From Favolaschia claudopus (Eukaryota > Basidiomycota > Agaricomycetes > Agaricales > Mycenaceae): 64,000 bases of DNA. Position 1 is the stretch's first letter. Each line of letters opens with the position of its first letter. The position numbers and the translations under genes are program-made. The notes below the pieces were generated by a model, which was not told where the DNA came from, made no database searches, and saw only the letters and a program-made list of their open reading frames with translations. The stretch covers positions 124,001 through 188,000 of the forward strand of contig JAWWNJ010000141.1 of the NCBI GenBank assembly GCA_037176885.1, given 5' to 3'. Of this stretch, positions 30,376-40,308 are shown piece after piece.

Positions 30376-31397
30376 TTGATAATCATTCAGTCACGTGTGA
30401 TGTTTGGGTCGCTTCGATTCGATTCGGCAACTTCGATCTGGGCAGCTTTTGTGCAGCCTGCACTTAACAGAATGGACCCTAACAACCCTTTCGCTGATCA
30501 AATGCAACGCATAAGTGACTCTGTAGCCCCCTTGGGTGCAGAAATTAGTGGGATGCGAACTGCCAGTGTTGCCCATGACTCGCCCTTCACCATCGCGTTC
30601 AGCCAGCCAGTCCCGTTTTGTCCTGTGACTCAATTCCAAGGCACCACGCCTTCACATCCACTCGGCCGGCGGAATAGCCCAGGTTCTACCGCCTCCCTCG
30701 TACCATATGAATCCGTAGACCCCTACAGTGATTTGTGGCAACCCCACCCCCTCTTCGAGCGACCTCTGCGATACTTCCCGGATCATAATGAAGGCGACAG
30801 TGGCGTTGAGGAGGGAGAGAGCAGTACCTTGCTGAGCCATCACTCCCATGAGTGTGTCGCACATCTCCAGGCCGGCGACAATGGAAAAAGCGCCGCAATA
30901 AAATCGTGCTCCCTGTGCCATGTAACGTCCACGCCCATTTGGCGATGCGATCCGTCGACAAAGAGGCCATTGTGTAACGCTTGTGGACTGTACCTCGGGA
31001 GGCGCCACAAGCTGCGCCCGCAGAGACTTATCAACGCAGATATCAATGACGGTCATAGGGCACCACCAATTTCAGATGGGGGGGATATGGGGCCAAGGTG
31101 TGAGTGCCAACTGAGCGTCCCACTCGCAGTGCTTTTCTCTCCCGTACCTCCCTCATTCGAACTCTTCCAGGCTCCCGCTGCAATACCCGGAAAACTCCAG
31201 TGTGGCGACGTTCCAAGACTGGTTTCCGAATTTGCAACGCGTGCGGGGTATACGGGCGCCTGACAGGGAGAGAGCGACCGCCTGCTTTGAGGCGGAATAA
31301 GACCAATCACGAGGACAATGAGCGAGGTCTGAGGCAACGACGAGGGCCTACAAAACGACGAGAGGACCGGAACGGAGGGGAAAGGGAAGTCCTATAA
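30376..31397 (+). CDS. GATA-type transcription factor with two zinc fingers
   Basis: Model: exon 30376-31099, intron 31100-31170 (GTGAGT...TCCAG), exon 31171-31397; 316 residues. The splice restores the first Cys of finger 2 (T|GC). Finger 1: CSLC-x18-CNAC (residues 178-203) followed by GLYLGRRHKLRPQRL. Finger 2: CSRC-x17-CNAC (242-266) followed by GVYGRLTGRERP and a basic tail. Both fit the fungal GATA family, which binds GATA-containing promoters in the nucleus. Two fingers recall the SreA/Urbs1 iron regulators, but their Cys-rich region between the fingers is absent here (the 38-residue linker has no Cys) and the second finger is followed by an unusual RERPPALRR tail. A start at Met 30472 (MDPNNPFADQ) is also possible. 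It sits between TE blocks without visible damage. Confidence 0.75.
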
Positions 31398-31668
31398 TCT
31401 GGAATCGTGTACAGGCTACATATAAAGTAGGTACAGAATCATGTAGACCAATGATGTCAACCATACGGACTTGTCTTGCACACTGAAAGACTGGTAATCT
31501 CGAGGGCTTTATCGCCGGAAATAGCCTCAGATCATCAAGGCACCTAGTCTCAGAAACCCAGACGTTACCGCGTAGTCCTAGGAGGCGTAGTGCAGAGCAG
31601 TTTCCTAATCGGTAATTATAAGCTTGTGACGTTTGATCGATTTTGGTGATGATGGGAACGGGGACTTA

Positions 31669-32081
31669 TGGTGCCGCTCACTTAGTCACCGCTAGTTTTG
31701 TACAAGGGCCAATCTGGCCGCGGAAATTTTTTGGCCGATAGACCCCCTAAATTCGCAGATTTTGGCTCAAATTTAGAGCTCTTTTGGAAGGATTTAGCGC
31801 GCGCAGCGCGAGAAAAATCATCGTTTTTGCCCTTTCCAGTGGTATTCCACCCCTCGTAAGGCCTCGCTGGAGGCATTTTGCTAGGGGTGGCCAATTCGGT
31901 CGAAGGTAAAATATAGATCTCGTCCAGTTTTCATTTTGAGCTCAATCCCTCTTGCCAAAATGTAGCTACCGTGGAATGGAGCATTTCTGCAAGAGGATTG
32001 AAAAATCAGATTTTTCCCTGATGAGATCAATGGGCCATCAATTTCTGTACAAAAGTAGCGGTGACTAAGTGAGCGGCACCA
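31669..32081. mobile_element. TIR element TGGTGCCGCTCACTTAGTCA, TA duplication
   Basis: 413 bp, 34-bp TIR (TGGTGCCGCTCACTTAGTCA then CCGCTA...TTTTGTAC), TA on both sides; only short shadow ORFs. Confidence 0.8.
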
Positions 32082-32086
32082 TAGTA

Positions 32087-32466
32087 ACGTCTGGGCCACT
32101 TTCCTTGGGCGACCTACCATAACCCCTCTGCTCGCGTTCTTTTGCCTCCGCAAGGTGCAAATCCCTTCAACATGTAATTAAAGTCTTAGCCAGTACCCTA
32201 ATACATCTCCATGCCCATAATTCATTGAAAATCCCGCGCGACGCATCTCCTACTTGTGCTGATGTATTCGGTGGGCGCGGGCCGCTGAGCATCGTGCAGG
32301 AGCTGTCGAAAGCACTCACAGAGGCCAGGGTGACAGTCACCACCCTCCACAGGCATTGTCCAGTTGTTGTCCTGCGAATGGCGGCGGACACGAGCAAAAG
32401 GAATCGACGCCGGTAAATCCCGAAGCGGGGTTATGGTAGGTGCTCCAAGGAAAGTGGCCCAGACGT
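32087..32466. mobile_element. TIR element ACGTCTGGGCCACTTTCC
   Basis: About 380 bp; left ACGTCTGGGCCACTTTCCTT and CCTACCATAACCCC, right the reverse complement. It abuts the previous element directly (left TA shared region). The target duplication is likely TA but blurred by an extra A. A third, shorter palindromic repeat CCCAGACGTTTAGCCGC / GCGGCTAAACGTCTGGG spans 32467-32742 next to it. Confidence 0.65.
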
Positions 32467-32554
32467 TTAGCCGCCCAATTTCCCATCGCCTTCAAAATCA
32501 ATCAAACGTCAAACCTGTCATGGATTGGGAAAGAGCTCCGAGCCCTCTCGGATT

Positions 32555-32719
32555 AGAGCATTTTGGCAAACGGTGAAAATCAAATTTCAGTTCGAAAAAC
32601 TAAGCGAGTTTGGTGAAAAACTACAGTGGGCTGCGCACTGTTTTGCGGCTCCACAACCAAAATTTGGTTAGCGGGAACTGAAGAAAAAAATCATTTTTCA
32701 CCGTTTGCCAAAGTGCTCT
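32555..32719. mobile_element. 165-bp MITE, TIR AGAGCATTTTGGCAAACGG, ATT duplication (copy 1)
   Basis: TIR AGAGCATTTTGGCAAACGGT with right end AGAGCACTTTGGCAAACGGT (reverse complement). ATT at 32552-32554 and 32720-32722. Appears identical over 165 bp to the copy at 33116-33280. Confidence 0.9.
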
Positions 32720-33098
32720 ATTGCGGCTAAACGTCTGGGTTTCCGAGACTACGGGGCACCTGCTCCAACTCCAAGACCTGCTCCATCTTGGCTCCATCAC
32801 GTTTAACCACGAGTCCTTTTTTAGGTTTTCTTGGACGAGAAACAAAGGACTACGAGATTGAGGCTGTTGTCGGGGAAAAAGGTTACATCTGGAGAAGTCA
32901 CTCAATCCTATCCTACCTTTGCTTCAGTTCCTCATATCACGTAGCTCAAAACCAGATGGAAAGGGGAGTGAAGACCATGATGAATCACTTAAATTGATGA
33001 CAGCTAACTAGAGCAGTGCCAAAAAAAAACGCTGACGCGCACGCTGCCGCGCTGATCGCGTACCTGGTATATCTGATCGTTGTTTGTTTCACTGCCTA

Positions 33099-33652
33099 GC
33101 CGTTTTGGAAACAATAGAGCATTTTGGCAAACGGTGAAAATCAAATTTCAGTTCGAAAAACTAAGCGAGTTTGGTGAAAAACTACAGTGGGCTGCGCACT
33201 GTTTTGCGGCTCCACAACCAAAATTTGGTTAGCGGGAACTGAAGAAAAAAATCATTTTTCACCGTTTGCCAAAGTGCTCTAATATACGGGTTTTGATTGA
33301 GTGGTGCTCGTTCGTTTGTGCTTACCTTTGTTTTGCTTCCCATCACCAGCTCCACAGTCTCCACTTTAACCGAATTTGAGTCTTTGCTTCCGCCACCCAG
33401 AGAACACCGGGAAAAAACAGGGGGTTAACAGAACTGAGGATTAAGACTCAGCTGCTACTTGCCCAGAGCTCGACACGGCCATGACTTGCGAGCAAGGGCC
33501 AAAACAAGGGACCAACGGCAATTGATGCGGTACGGCAACGCCCCACAGAGTGGTGCTCCCGGCTTTGCCGATGACAGAATGGTCAACAAACGTAAGCACA
33601 AACGAACGAGTACCACTCAATCAAAACCCGTATATTGTTTCCAAAACGGTTG
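33099..33652. mobile_element. TIR element GCCGTTTTGGAAACAAT, split by a MITE
   Basis: Inverted ends about 60 bp long (CCGTTTTGGAAACAATATAC ... GTTTGTGCTTAC and its reverse complement at 33590-33652), flanked by TA. Without the 165-bp MITE it is about 386 bp. Related sequence, uninterrupted, lies at 20590-20835. Confidence 0.75.
33116..33280. mobile_element. 165-bp MITE, copy 2, AAT duplication
   Basis: Same sequence as 32555-32719. AAT at 33113-33115 and 33281-33283. The empty site is visible at 20607-20625 (GGAAACAATATACGGG), which proves the insertion and the 3-bp duplication. Confidence 0.95.
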
Positions 33653-33786
33653 TAGAGTGTGTACGGCTGCCAGATACGGGCGAGATACGGGATATTGATG
33701 GGTACTGATTTCCTTATTGAGAAGCTCATTAGCCGAGAGCGTGACAATGCCGATTATTCTACGATTATCGATGAAATACACCTTCA

Positions 33787-35122
33787 ATGCCTACTCTCAT
33801 CAGTGCTGCAGAGGCGGCTGGCCGTCGTAAGCTCTTTATGGCTGCAATGGCTTTCATGCGCATAGTTTATATTGCTACACTGCTCTATGCAACCCCACTC
33901 TACTGGAAACAACCCTATCACACCTCCGCTCTCTCTGGTGAAGCCTGGGTGAAGGAGCTCATCCTCGGCCATCCCGATCGAATCAAGAACGAGCTTGGAA
34001 TGCGCCTCCACACCTTCCTTATATTCATTAACCAGCTCCGGGTTGTTGGCGGCCTTGCCGATTCAAGAGAAGTCTCGCTGCAGGAGCAAGCAGCAATCTT
34101 CCTGTATATCAGTGTAACCGGGATATCCTTTCGACATGCAGCTGAGCGCTTTCAGCGATCAGTGGATACTATCTCGAAGTATGAATTACCTCCCATGGAT
34201 CTTTGTCTTCGCTGATTTTTCAATAGATATTTTACACGCATCCTCGTTACCGTCTCTTCTCCTCCATTCTATACCCACTACGTCCGACTTCCTACTGCCC
34301 AGGATGAAGTCCCAGCTCTTATCAGAAACAATCCGCGATGGTTTCCATTTTTCGAAGATGCTCTCGGCTCCATGGATGGTACTCATATTGATGCATGCCC
34401 GAGTGCAGAAGATCGGCCGGCGTCTCGCAATCGCAAAGGCGGAGTGTCGATGAACTGCTTGGCCTGCTGCTCGCAGGACTTGCTCTTCTTGTATATCTTG
34501 AGCGGATGGGAGGGATCTGCCGCAGATGCCGCAGTTTACCTTGATGCACGTCTCAATGATTTGAATATACCGGAAGGGAAGTATTATTTAGCTGATGCAG
34601 GCTTTGGGAGTTGTAATGCCTGTCTGGTTCCCTATCGTGGTGTTCGTTACCATTTAGCGGAATGGGGAAGGGCCAGAGTCCGGTATTTTTTCGTTTTATC
34701 CAAAGCCAGGATTGAGTTAACCAGATCATAGGCCTGCCAACAAGGAGGAGCTCTTTAATCTGAGACACGCCGCCGCACGTAACGTTGTCGAACGAATTTT
34801 TGGAATCATCAAGAAGCGCTGGGACATCCTGAACCGTGCGCCAAATATCGACATTGATCTTCAAGCACGGATTTTACCTGCACTCGCTGCACTTCACAAT
34901 CTTATCATGAAGCACGACCCCACCGACCTCGACGATTACACCGATGTTGTGTCGGACCCGCAGCCAGGATACATCCCCGACTATGGCTCGCTGGCAGAAG
35001 GACCGACTTCGAGGGCGGAAAAGGATCAAGCGGATGCGAGGCGTGATGATATTGCTCAGAAGATGTGGGACAGCTATAGGGCGGTTTTGCGCGAGCGCGG
35101 TGAAGATTTTGCAGAGGAGTAG
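33787..35122 (+). CDS. PIF/Harbinger transposase (DDE superfamily 4), intact
   Basis: Model: exons 33787-34178, 34227-34682, 34732-35122; introns of 48 and 49 bp (GTATGA...ATAG; GTATTT...ATAG); 412 residues with no stop or frameshift. The helix-turn-helix-like part RLHTFLIFINQL ... SLQEQAAIFLYISVTGISFR precedes the catalytic core. Acidic triad: D180 in GSMDGTHID, D253 in YYLADAGFG, E302 in RNVVERIFGI, followed by KKRWDIL and LPALAALHNL, all hallmark Harbinger motifs. The acidic/basic C-terminal tail ends GEDFAEE. Harbinger transposases need the companion Myb protein for nuclear import and end binding; that gene is present convergently. With perfect TIRs and an open frame this element could be active. 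Confidence 0.9.
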
Positions 35123-35137
35123 GTACGACATGGTAGG

Positions 35138-36328
35138 CTACGCTTCAATACCAACTTTCCGTTTCACCCATATGATCCGCAACTCCTCATCGCCGTCTTC
35201 AAATGTGTCGTAGATATCCACCGCCTTCTTGCAACATCAAAGAACGAAACAAGATCTACCTTCTCCATCCACGTCTCCAGCTCACGCGCCCGCTTCACAG
35301 CATTCTTCAGGCGAACCGGAGAAGGAGCAATATCGACCGGATTCGCAGCAGGCGTCGGAGGGACAAGTGCGAGCTCCATGAGCTTATTGAATTGACCCAT
35401 GTGGTCGGAAAGACCGCTGAGCGCAGCTGCACCACCGGAGAGACGGGGCTTTTTCACGGTTCCTGCATTGCTGTCGGCAGGTTTGCGCTTGCGTGAACCC
35501 GAAGCGGGGGTTTTCGGAGCAGACGATGGCGGGGGAACAGGCTACGGAACATATCTCAATAAATATCCAAGACGGTGATAGGTACGCACTTCATTTTCCT
35601 TCTCCTTCTCTTGCTCATTGTCGGAGTCCTTCTCCTCAATTGACCACGTCTGGCTACGCCCGTCATCGTCCTCGTCCTCGTTAGGCTGAGAGGGAGGCTG
35701 GGACTCGTGCTGAGATTCCGGGAGAGTGACTTGTGCGAGCGCAGTACGAGGACGGAATACATGGGACCCTTTTGGAGCGGCGTCAGGCATTAGTTGGCGG
35801 AAGGTCTTGAGGTGGGTCCACCCTGCATTGCGTAAGGGTTTTGCAGCCTTGTTTCTCTTCACAAATGCATCCCAAGTGCCCGAGCTCGCAGCGTCGATGC
35901 AGGCACCTTTTTCATCGCTCCAAGTCCATCCAGAGTTGCCCATGATCTCGCAGATGACCAGGAAGAGGGCTTTGAGCTGGAATAAAACGTTAGCCAGGTC
36001 CCCGAGCAGTTCGCGGCACACACACCTTCTGAAATTTGCTCTTACAGCTTTGCCAGGTCTTCGGACCACCTTTTTCACGACTATCTGAGTTAACCCTATG
36101 AGCCGAAGCCTTCCAGGTCGCTTCTTTGAAGTTCAAGCCATCCCCTGACTTTGACATGACTTCCAAAAGGTAGTCAAGAAGTGTCGTCTCATTCCGGCAG
36201 GTCCACACGGCATTTTCCTGTTTTTGGGGCTCATTTGATGCGCCTTGGCTGGCTAGAGCAGCGGCAGACTGGGCCAGAAGGATAGGGTCGATTACTGAGT
36301 CGTCCGGGGGCAGAGGAGGGAGGTCCAT
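35138..36328 (-). CDS. Harbinger companion protein with Myb/SANT-like DNA-binding domain
   Basis: Model (complement): 36328-36026, 35976-35590, 35541-35260 and then a C-terminal stretch to 35164 or 35138. Introns GTGTGT...CCAG (49 bp) and GTGCGT...GTAG (48 bp), phase 0. The N-terminal Myb/SANT-like domain (WTCRNETTLLDYLLEVMS, NFKEATWKASAHRVN, KTWQSCKSKFQKLKALF) continues in exon 2 with SGWTWSDEKGACIDA and WDAFVKRNKAAKPLRNAGW. The rest is acidic, then basic (SGSRKRKPAD, VKKPRLSGG), with a helical end (MGQFNKLMELAL). The expected final helix (KAVDIYDTFEDGDEELRI) is one frame off: either a 1-nt deletion near 35226 or an implausibly short 32-nt intron. Read-through gives a shorter unrelated tail ending at 35164. 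Confidence 0.8.
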
Positions 36329-36616
36329 CGCGTCGCGGGAGAATATTAACGCGAGAGGTTTTTTTCGGGACGCGGCTGGTCACACAAAGTCACATTTCAC
36401 ACGAGTACTCAATAAGGAAATCAGTACCCATCAATATCCCGTATCTCGCCCGTATCTGGCAGCCGTACACACTCTTAGCCCTCGAAATGACCGATTTTTC
36501 CGGATTTGGCGAACCAACTGTGCACGTGTACTGCAGGTGTCATCAAGTCATGGTGCGAACACGTATTGATCACGTTAGCTCGGTGTTGGGACAACAGCGT
36601 TTACTCTAGTGCAACC

Positions 36617-37125
36617 ATGTCCACTGCAAACAACCCCAGCGACTCTACACTCATCCAGCCCCTCCACAATCCGGCCAAGGCTGCACGTGTTATCGTCCCA
36701 ACGGCCCCACTAGGGGACGTCGTCAACCAGCCTGCTGAACTGAGAGCAAAGGCTCTGCTCGAAAGGCAGATGGCAAAGAGCTTGTCAGTACTCTTTCCAA
36801 ACTCTTTCTGTCTTTGTTTGCTGGCACGCGGCACTCAGGCTTTATCAGGAACCCCACATATATTTCACCGACGGACAACCTCATGACCCCGTGCACTGAA
36901 AAGCTCACTACCGCTAAGAAGAAGAACTTCACAAAGTCCGTCCTTGTCGAATGTCGTCCGTGCCTTTGGCTCACCCCTCTGTCTAGGAGCGGAAAGTCCA
37001 TTCAATTACTTGCCTTTAACGCCAACGAATGGGCAGATAAGGACGACGATGAAGCCAATCGGCACCCTGATGCGCAGCCCCAGGAGGCACCGGCCATGGA
37101 GGTCGACGAAGAAAACCCATTCTAG
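36617..37125 (+). CDS. Spo12-like protein (mitotic exit/meiosis regulator family)
   Basis: Model: exons 36617-36783, 36849-36935, 36987-37125; introns 65 and 51 bp (GTCAGT...TCAG; GTCCGT...CTAG); 130 residues. The spliced product reads MSTANNPSDSTLIQ ... RQMAKS, then NPTYISPTDNLMTPCTEKL, TTAKKKNFTK, SGKSIQLLAF, matching the Spo12 signature (N-P-x-x-x-(S/T)-P-T-D-N-x-x-(S/T)-P-x-x-x-K-L, K-x-F-x-K). In yeasts Spo12 proteins are small nuclear proteins of the FEAR network acting before Cdc14 release. The acidic end EVDEENPF is not part of the motif. The Harbinger right end is only 141 bp upstream of the ATG, so the promoter may be partly transposon. The splice choice rests on motif continuity; read-through versions are also open. 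Confidence 0.7.
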
Positions 37126-37561
37126 TGCCACTTTACCCATACATCGCTTTGCGTTGTCAATGATGAGACCTTGTCTGTACTATTTCTTTTTTTAAATGAG
37201 ACTCGTAGATTCATCTCGGCGTTATCGAATCATCCAAAAGTGTACGACTGTTCAGATTGCTTGGAACGGCCTGTGATCAGTTATAAGACATCATAAAGCC
37301 TTGAGCCCAAGTGTGGATTGCCTTCCAATCCGCTCCAACGGATTACGCAAGTTTTAAGCCACTGTCAGAGCAAGTACAGAGAATCTCGGCCATCACTAGC
37401 AAAAGTGGTGCCTCGGTAGTCGGGGGCAGCCGCTACGGTATGACGCCTGATCATGTCTTTCTGCGGTTGAGGGCCTGGACCAGGGAGAGAAACGGTGGAG
37501 CTATCCAGTTGGACGTTAATGGGTGTAAAGCTCCCTTGAATGTCGGAAAATCCCAATTTGC

Positions 37562-37702
37562 TTGATCAAGCCTCGAGCTCGGATCAAGCTTGATCAAGTT
37601 GCCCCTTGTACCGTATCAAGCTGTATCAAGCGCGACCAAGATACCGTCAAGTGCTATGTATCAAGCTATATCAAGTCAGGTCAAGTTGGATCAGGTTCTA
37701 CG
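37562..37702. repeat. Clustered TATCAAG/GATCAAG motifs
   Basis: About a dozen (G/T)ATCAAG or TCAAG words in 140 bp in both orientations (TTGCTTGATCAAGC, GGATCAAGCTTGATCAAG, TGTATCAAG). Spacing is irregular, so this is not a simple tandem repeat; it resembles subterminal or protein-binding site arrays. Confidence 0.55.
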
Positions 37703-38301
37703 GTAAGGAACTATATATTTGGACTACTTGTCAGTGCGTAGAAATATACTCGTTATAGACAGAAGTGATGGACGGTGGGTTTTTGGGCATTTCTCGGCCA
37801 CCGAGTATGCGTTTTGGATGATCCGAAGTGCTGGAGGGACTTGAGAGTACTAGAGACGTATTTCTGACCCATCCCTTCCATCAAAATGAATTGATGTACT
37901 GCCGAATTAGGCAATAGTTTGAAAATGCGATTTTTCAACTCATGGGGAGATTGTTTTTGGAAAAAATGAAATCACCCAAAATGTAGCTCAGGTATCACTG
38001 ACTGAGTCCAGACATGAAATTGTCGAACTTCAAGCGAGGAATACCGGAATTTTGTTTAGAGATCTACCTGAACCTGAGTCCTGGAATCTTGCGCTTAGCA
38101 TATCAAAATTTAGTAAGTCCCCGAGTTTAGTAAGTCCCCGAGTTTTCAGTTCAGAGCGATTCCCGAGCCCGGACTCTGCTGTGTTGTTTGAACTGAGCCA
38201 AATTTCGAATCAATAAACGAAATGGTTACTTGCCGACCACTTGTTCCAGCATAAATGAGTTTGTATTCTGTGACGCGGACATGCCATAGCTGACCAGAAG
38301 T

Positions 38302-38475
38302 ATGAAGTTCTTCGAGCTGAAGATTGAACCGCAGCGTTTAGTGACCGCTACGGGAAACCAGCTTCCTCTCAACGGTACCTTTCTCTACAACACACCGCAG
38401 GTACGAGGACCTATGTGTTGGAGCGTCTGTTTGGAAGAGATTAACCTTTCCTTGGACCGATTAGTATACGTATGA
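38302..38475 (+). CDS. Short hypothetical ORF (57 codons)
   Basis: Begins MKFFELKIEPQRLVTATG and continues GNQLPLNGTFLYNTPQ. The first 33 residues have good protein-like composition and end at a CAG|GTACGA donor-like site, so this may be a first exon with later exons lost. No family assigned. Confidence 0.2.
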   Translation: MKFFELKIEPQRLVTATGNQLPLNGTFLYNTPQVRGPMCWSVCLEEINLSLDRLVYV

Positions 38476-39386
38476 TCGAAAATGGTTAGTCTGAAACTGG
38501 ATTCAAATGCTGCGATAAACCTGCCGCAGCGCACTTCAAAGTCAGGATGAATACTGTGGTCACCGGCCGCGCGCGGTTCGAAGCACCTGGACCTTTAAGA
38601 AGGAGTTCCGCAAATACCAGTAGGCACCACGGCCCACAGTGCAGTGTACTATGATACTAGCTTTCTTCATTACGATGAGACAGCTGAACATAGTAAACAA
38701 GAAGTGCCAGACTGCCAGTGTGGTCAGTTGATTTAAACGCGTAAAATTGTTCAATGCAATCTACTGGCCGGCCAAAATTTCCATGCACAAATCAAGTAAG
38801 ATAGTCCGCGCGAACTGTCAACCTCAAGCGTTAGGTTTGAATCAGACTAGTCTAGGGAGTTACAACGCTTCAAGAAATTGAAATAGCTCAACTTTGAAAA
38901 TTTGCCTCGTGACCAGTTGAACCATTTAGAAGCTAGAATGAATTTTGGATCATGTACAATTGTACAATTCATCGCAAGACGCACCCCAACCTTTACATTG
39001 TGACCCAACTCGCTATAGGGCGCCTTGAAAGGCTCCTAGAAAATGGTCTTCGAATTACCAATCAAATTGCTTGCCATAGTTCGAACTCAAATCGGACTCC
39101 ATTTTTTCTCTCTAGATGAACTAAGTTCAAAACCGCTTCGTTATCAAATCCAGTAGTGTCTCTCAGCCAGACTTCAATAGGCAATCTCGTACCTCGATTT
39201 ATTGAAAATCCAGTGTCTTGCGGCCAATCTTCAACTCACCTGATCTCGCGATCGCACCTTCGCCAAATTTTTTGTTGATTTTGTCTTTGTGTGATCCTCG
39301 TCGTGCGGCGCGCATTTCCAACAAACTAGCTGACTCTCAATCGCAAAATGGTGCATAAGGTCATAGGTGACTTGAATCATCCATAC

Positions 39387-39472
39387 GGGCTAAGGTAGAG
39401 AGCGTGGGATCCCCGCACCCTTAGGTCAGCATCACACTGTGACATGGTAACGCTCGACGTCGAGGGCTTATA
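39387..39472 (-). repeat. Single end of the TIR element AGATAGAGAGCGTGGGATCC
   Basis: TAAGGTAGAGAGCGTGGGAT then CCCCGCACCCTTAGGTCAGC ... GCTCGACGTCGAGGGCTTATA. It matches 20148-20229 in inverted orientation. No second end is found nearby, so the element is truncated. Confidence 0.75.
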
Positions 39473-39628
39473 GATACGAAGATACGATGAATACGACCGA
39501 CTACGCTTACAAAAGCTCAGGTAAATACTAAAGTAAAATACCTCGTCGGCTCGGTCAAGAGTGTTGTAACAAAAAGAAATCTGGGGCATTGGACCCATCT
39601 AACCCAACAGACCTGTTCTCGGGTACGG

Positions 39629-40294
39629 CTATGCACCCTTTTTCCGATTGAACATGCCCCGAAGTTTGGGGAGAGCAAACTCTGTCTCCCGTACATGGGG
39701 ATGCGAGGGGACAGAAGATGCGGTTTGGTTAGAATGCGCAAAAGGGGCGGTAGCATTGGGTTGCGATGGGCCGGGTGGAGCTGTGTTGTCACCAATGACG
39801 TCGGTGGTAACGGTATCCGGCTCAGGGGGCGGGCGCGCAGCCGGCGTCGTCAAATGTGTGCCGCGGTCGCCCTCTGGATAGGTAGGGGACGAATTGGGAG
39901 GGGGAGCGGTGAGCGTCTGCATGAGCCGAGAGATGTGGTGACTCTGTTCAAGCATCGCAGACGACAGATTATTGACGTGCCGCCACAATGAGCACATCTC
40001 ACGCCAAAGCTGTTTCTCGCCGGAGGGAGCTGACCGTCGTTTGCGGGCTAGTCTGAACCTCGCACAGGCTGCTTTATCCTTCGGGTCCGGAAAGTGAAGG
40101 CGCTGTCGCGCGTCGTGATGAGAAGGTCGTGGGGAAGATAATGAGCGGGGGTCCATGTCTGTGATGATGCCGACCAGAAAGCTGGGCACCAGGGAGCCCA
40201 AGCGCTGGGGTTCTACACCGACGAGTGGCCGATGCGTATGTCTCACCACGAAGGAGAGCTCAGCGTTACCGGTGGTGGTGGTGGTGGTATCCAA
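39629..40294 (-). CDS. Hypothetical protein, basic with Pro-rich tail
   Basis: A 221-codon ORF starting MDTTTTTTGNAELSF (Thr run from a GGT repeat at 40270-40289). It includes DPKDKAACARFRLARKRR, QLWREMCSLWRHVNNLSSAM and a Pro-rich C-terminal half ending KLRGMFNRKKGA. The central helix looks genuinely coding; no family recognised. It begins beside the GC-hairpin module at 40309. Confidence 0.4.
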   Translation of the reverse strand: MDTTTTTTGNAELSFVVRHTHRPLVGVEPQRLGSLVPSFLVGIITDMDPRSLSSPRPSHHDARQRLHFPDPKDKAACARFRLARKRRSAPSGEKQLWREMCSLWRHVNNLSSAMLEQSHHISRLMQTLTAPPPNSSPTYPEGDRGTHLTTPAARPPPEPDTVTTDVIGDNTAPPGPSQPNATAPFAHSNQTASSVPSHPHVRETEFALPKLRGMFNRKKGA

Positions 40295-40308
40295 GAGGGC
40301 CAGGCCAT

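Larger units (their letters stand above)
33654..36475. mobile_element. Complete PIF/Harbinger DNA transposon, 68-bp perfect TIRs
   Basis: Left AGAGTGTGTACGGCTGCCAG at 33654 and its inverted copy ending at 36475 match over 68 bp without mismatch. Two convergent genes fill it: a DDE transposase (+) and a Myb/SANT-like protein (-), the normal Harbinger pair, with stops 15 bp apart. Target duplication is unclear (GTA left versus TTA right if the TIR is taken from GAGTG). It is inserted exactly at the right end of the TIR element 33099-33652. Confidence 0.9.
37130..39386. other. Gene-poor stretch
   Basis: No recognisable gene. 37311-37565 (+, 84 codons) has bland composition. 38109-38146 is a direct repeat of TTAGTAAGTCCCCGAG. 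The TCAAG cluster and one short ORF are listed separately. Confidence 0.4.

Noticed and set aside
39648..39991. Two Gly/Arg-rich plus ORFs
   Set aside because: Antisense shadows of the 39629-40294 minus ORF.
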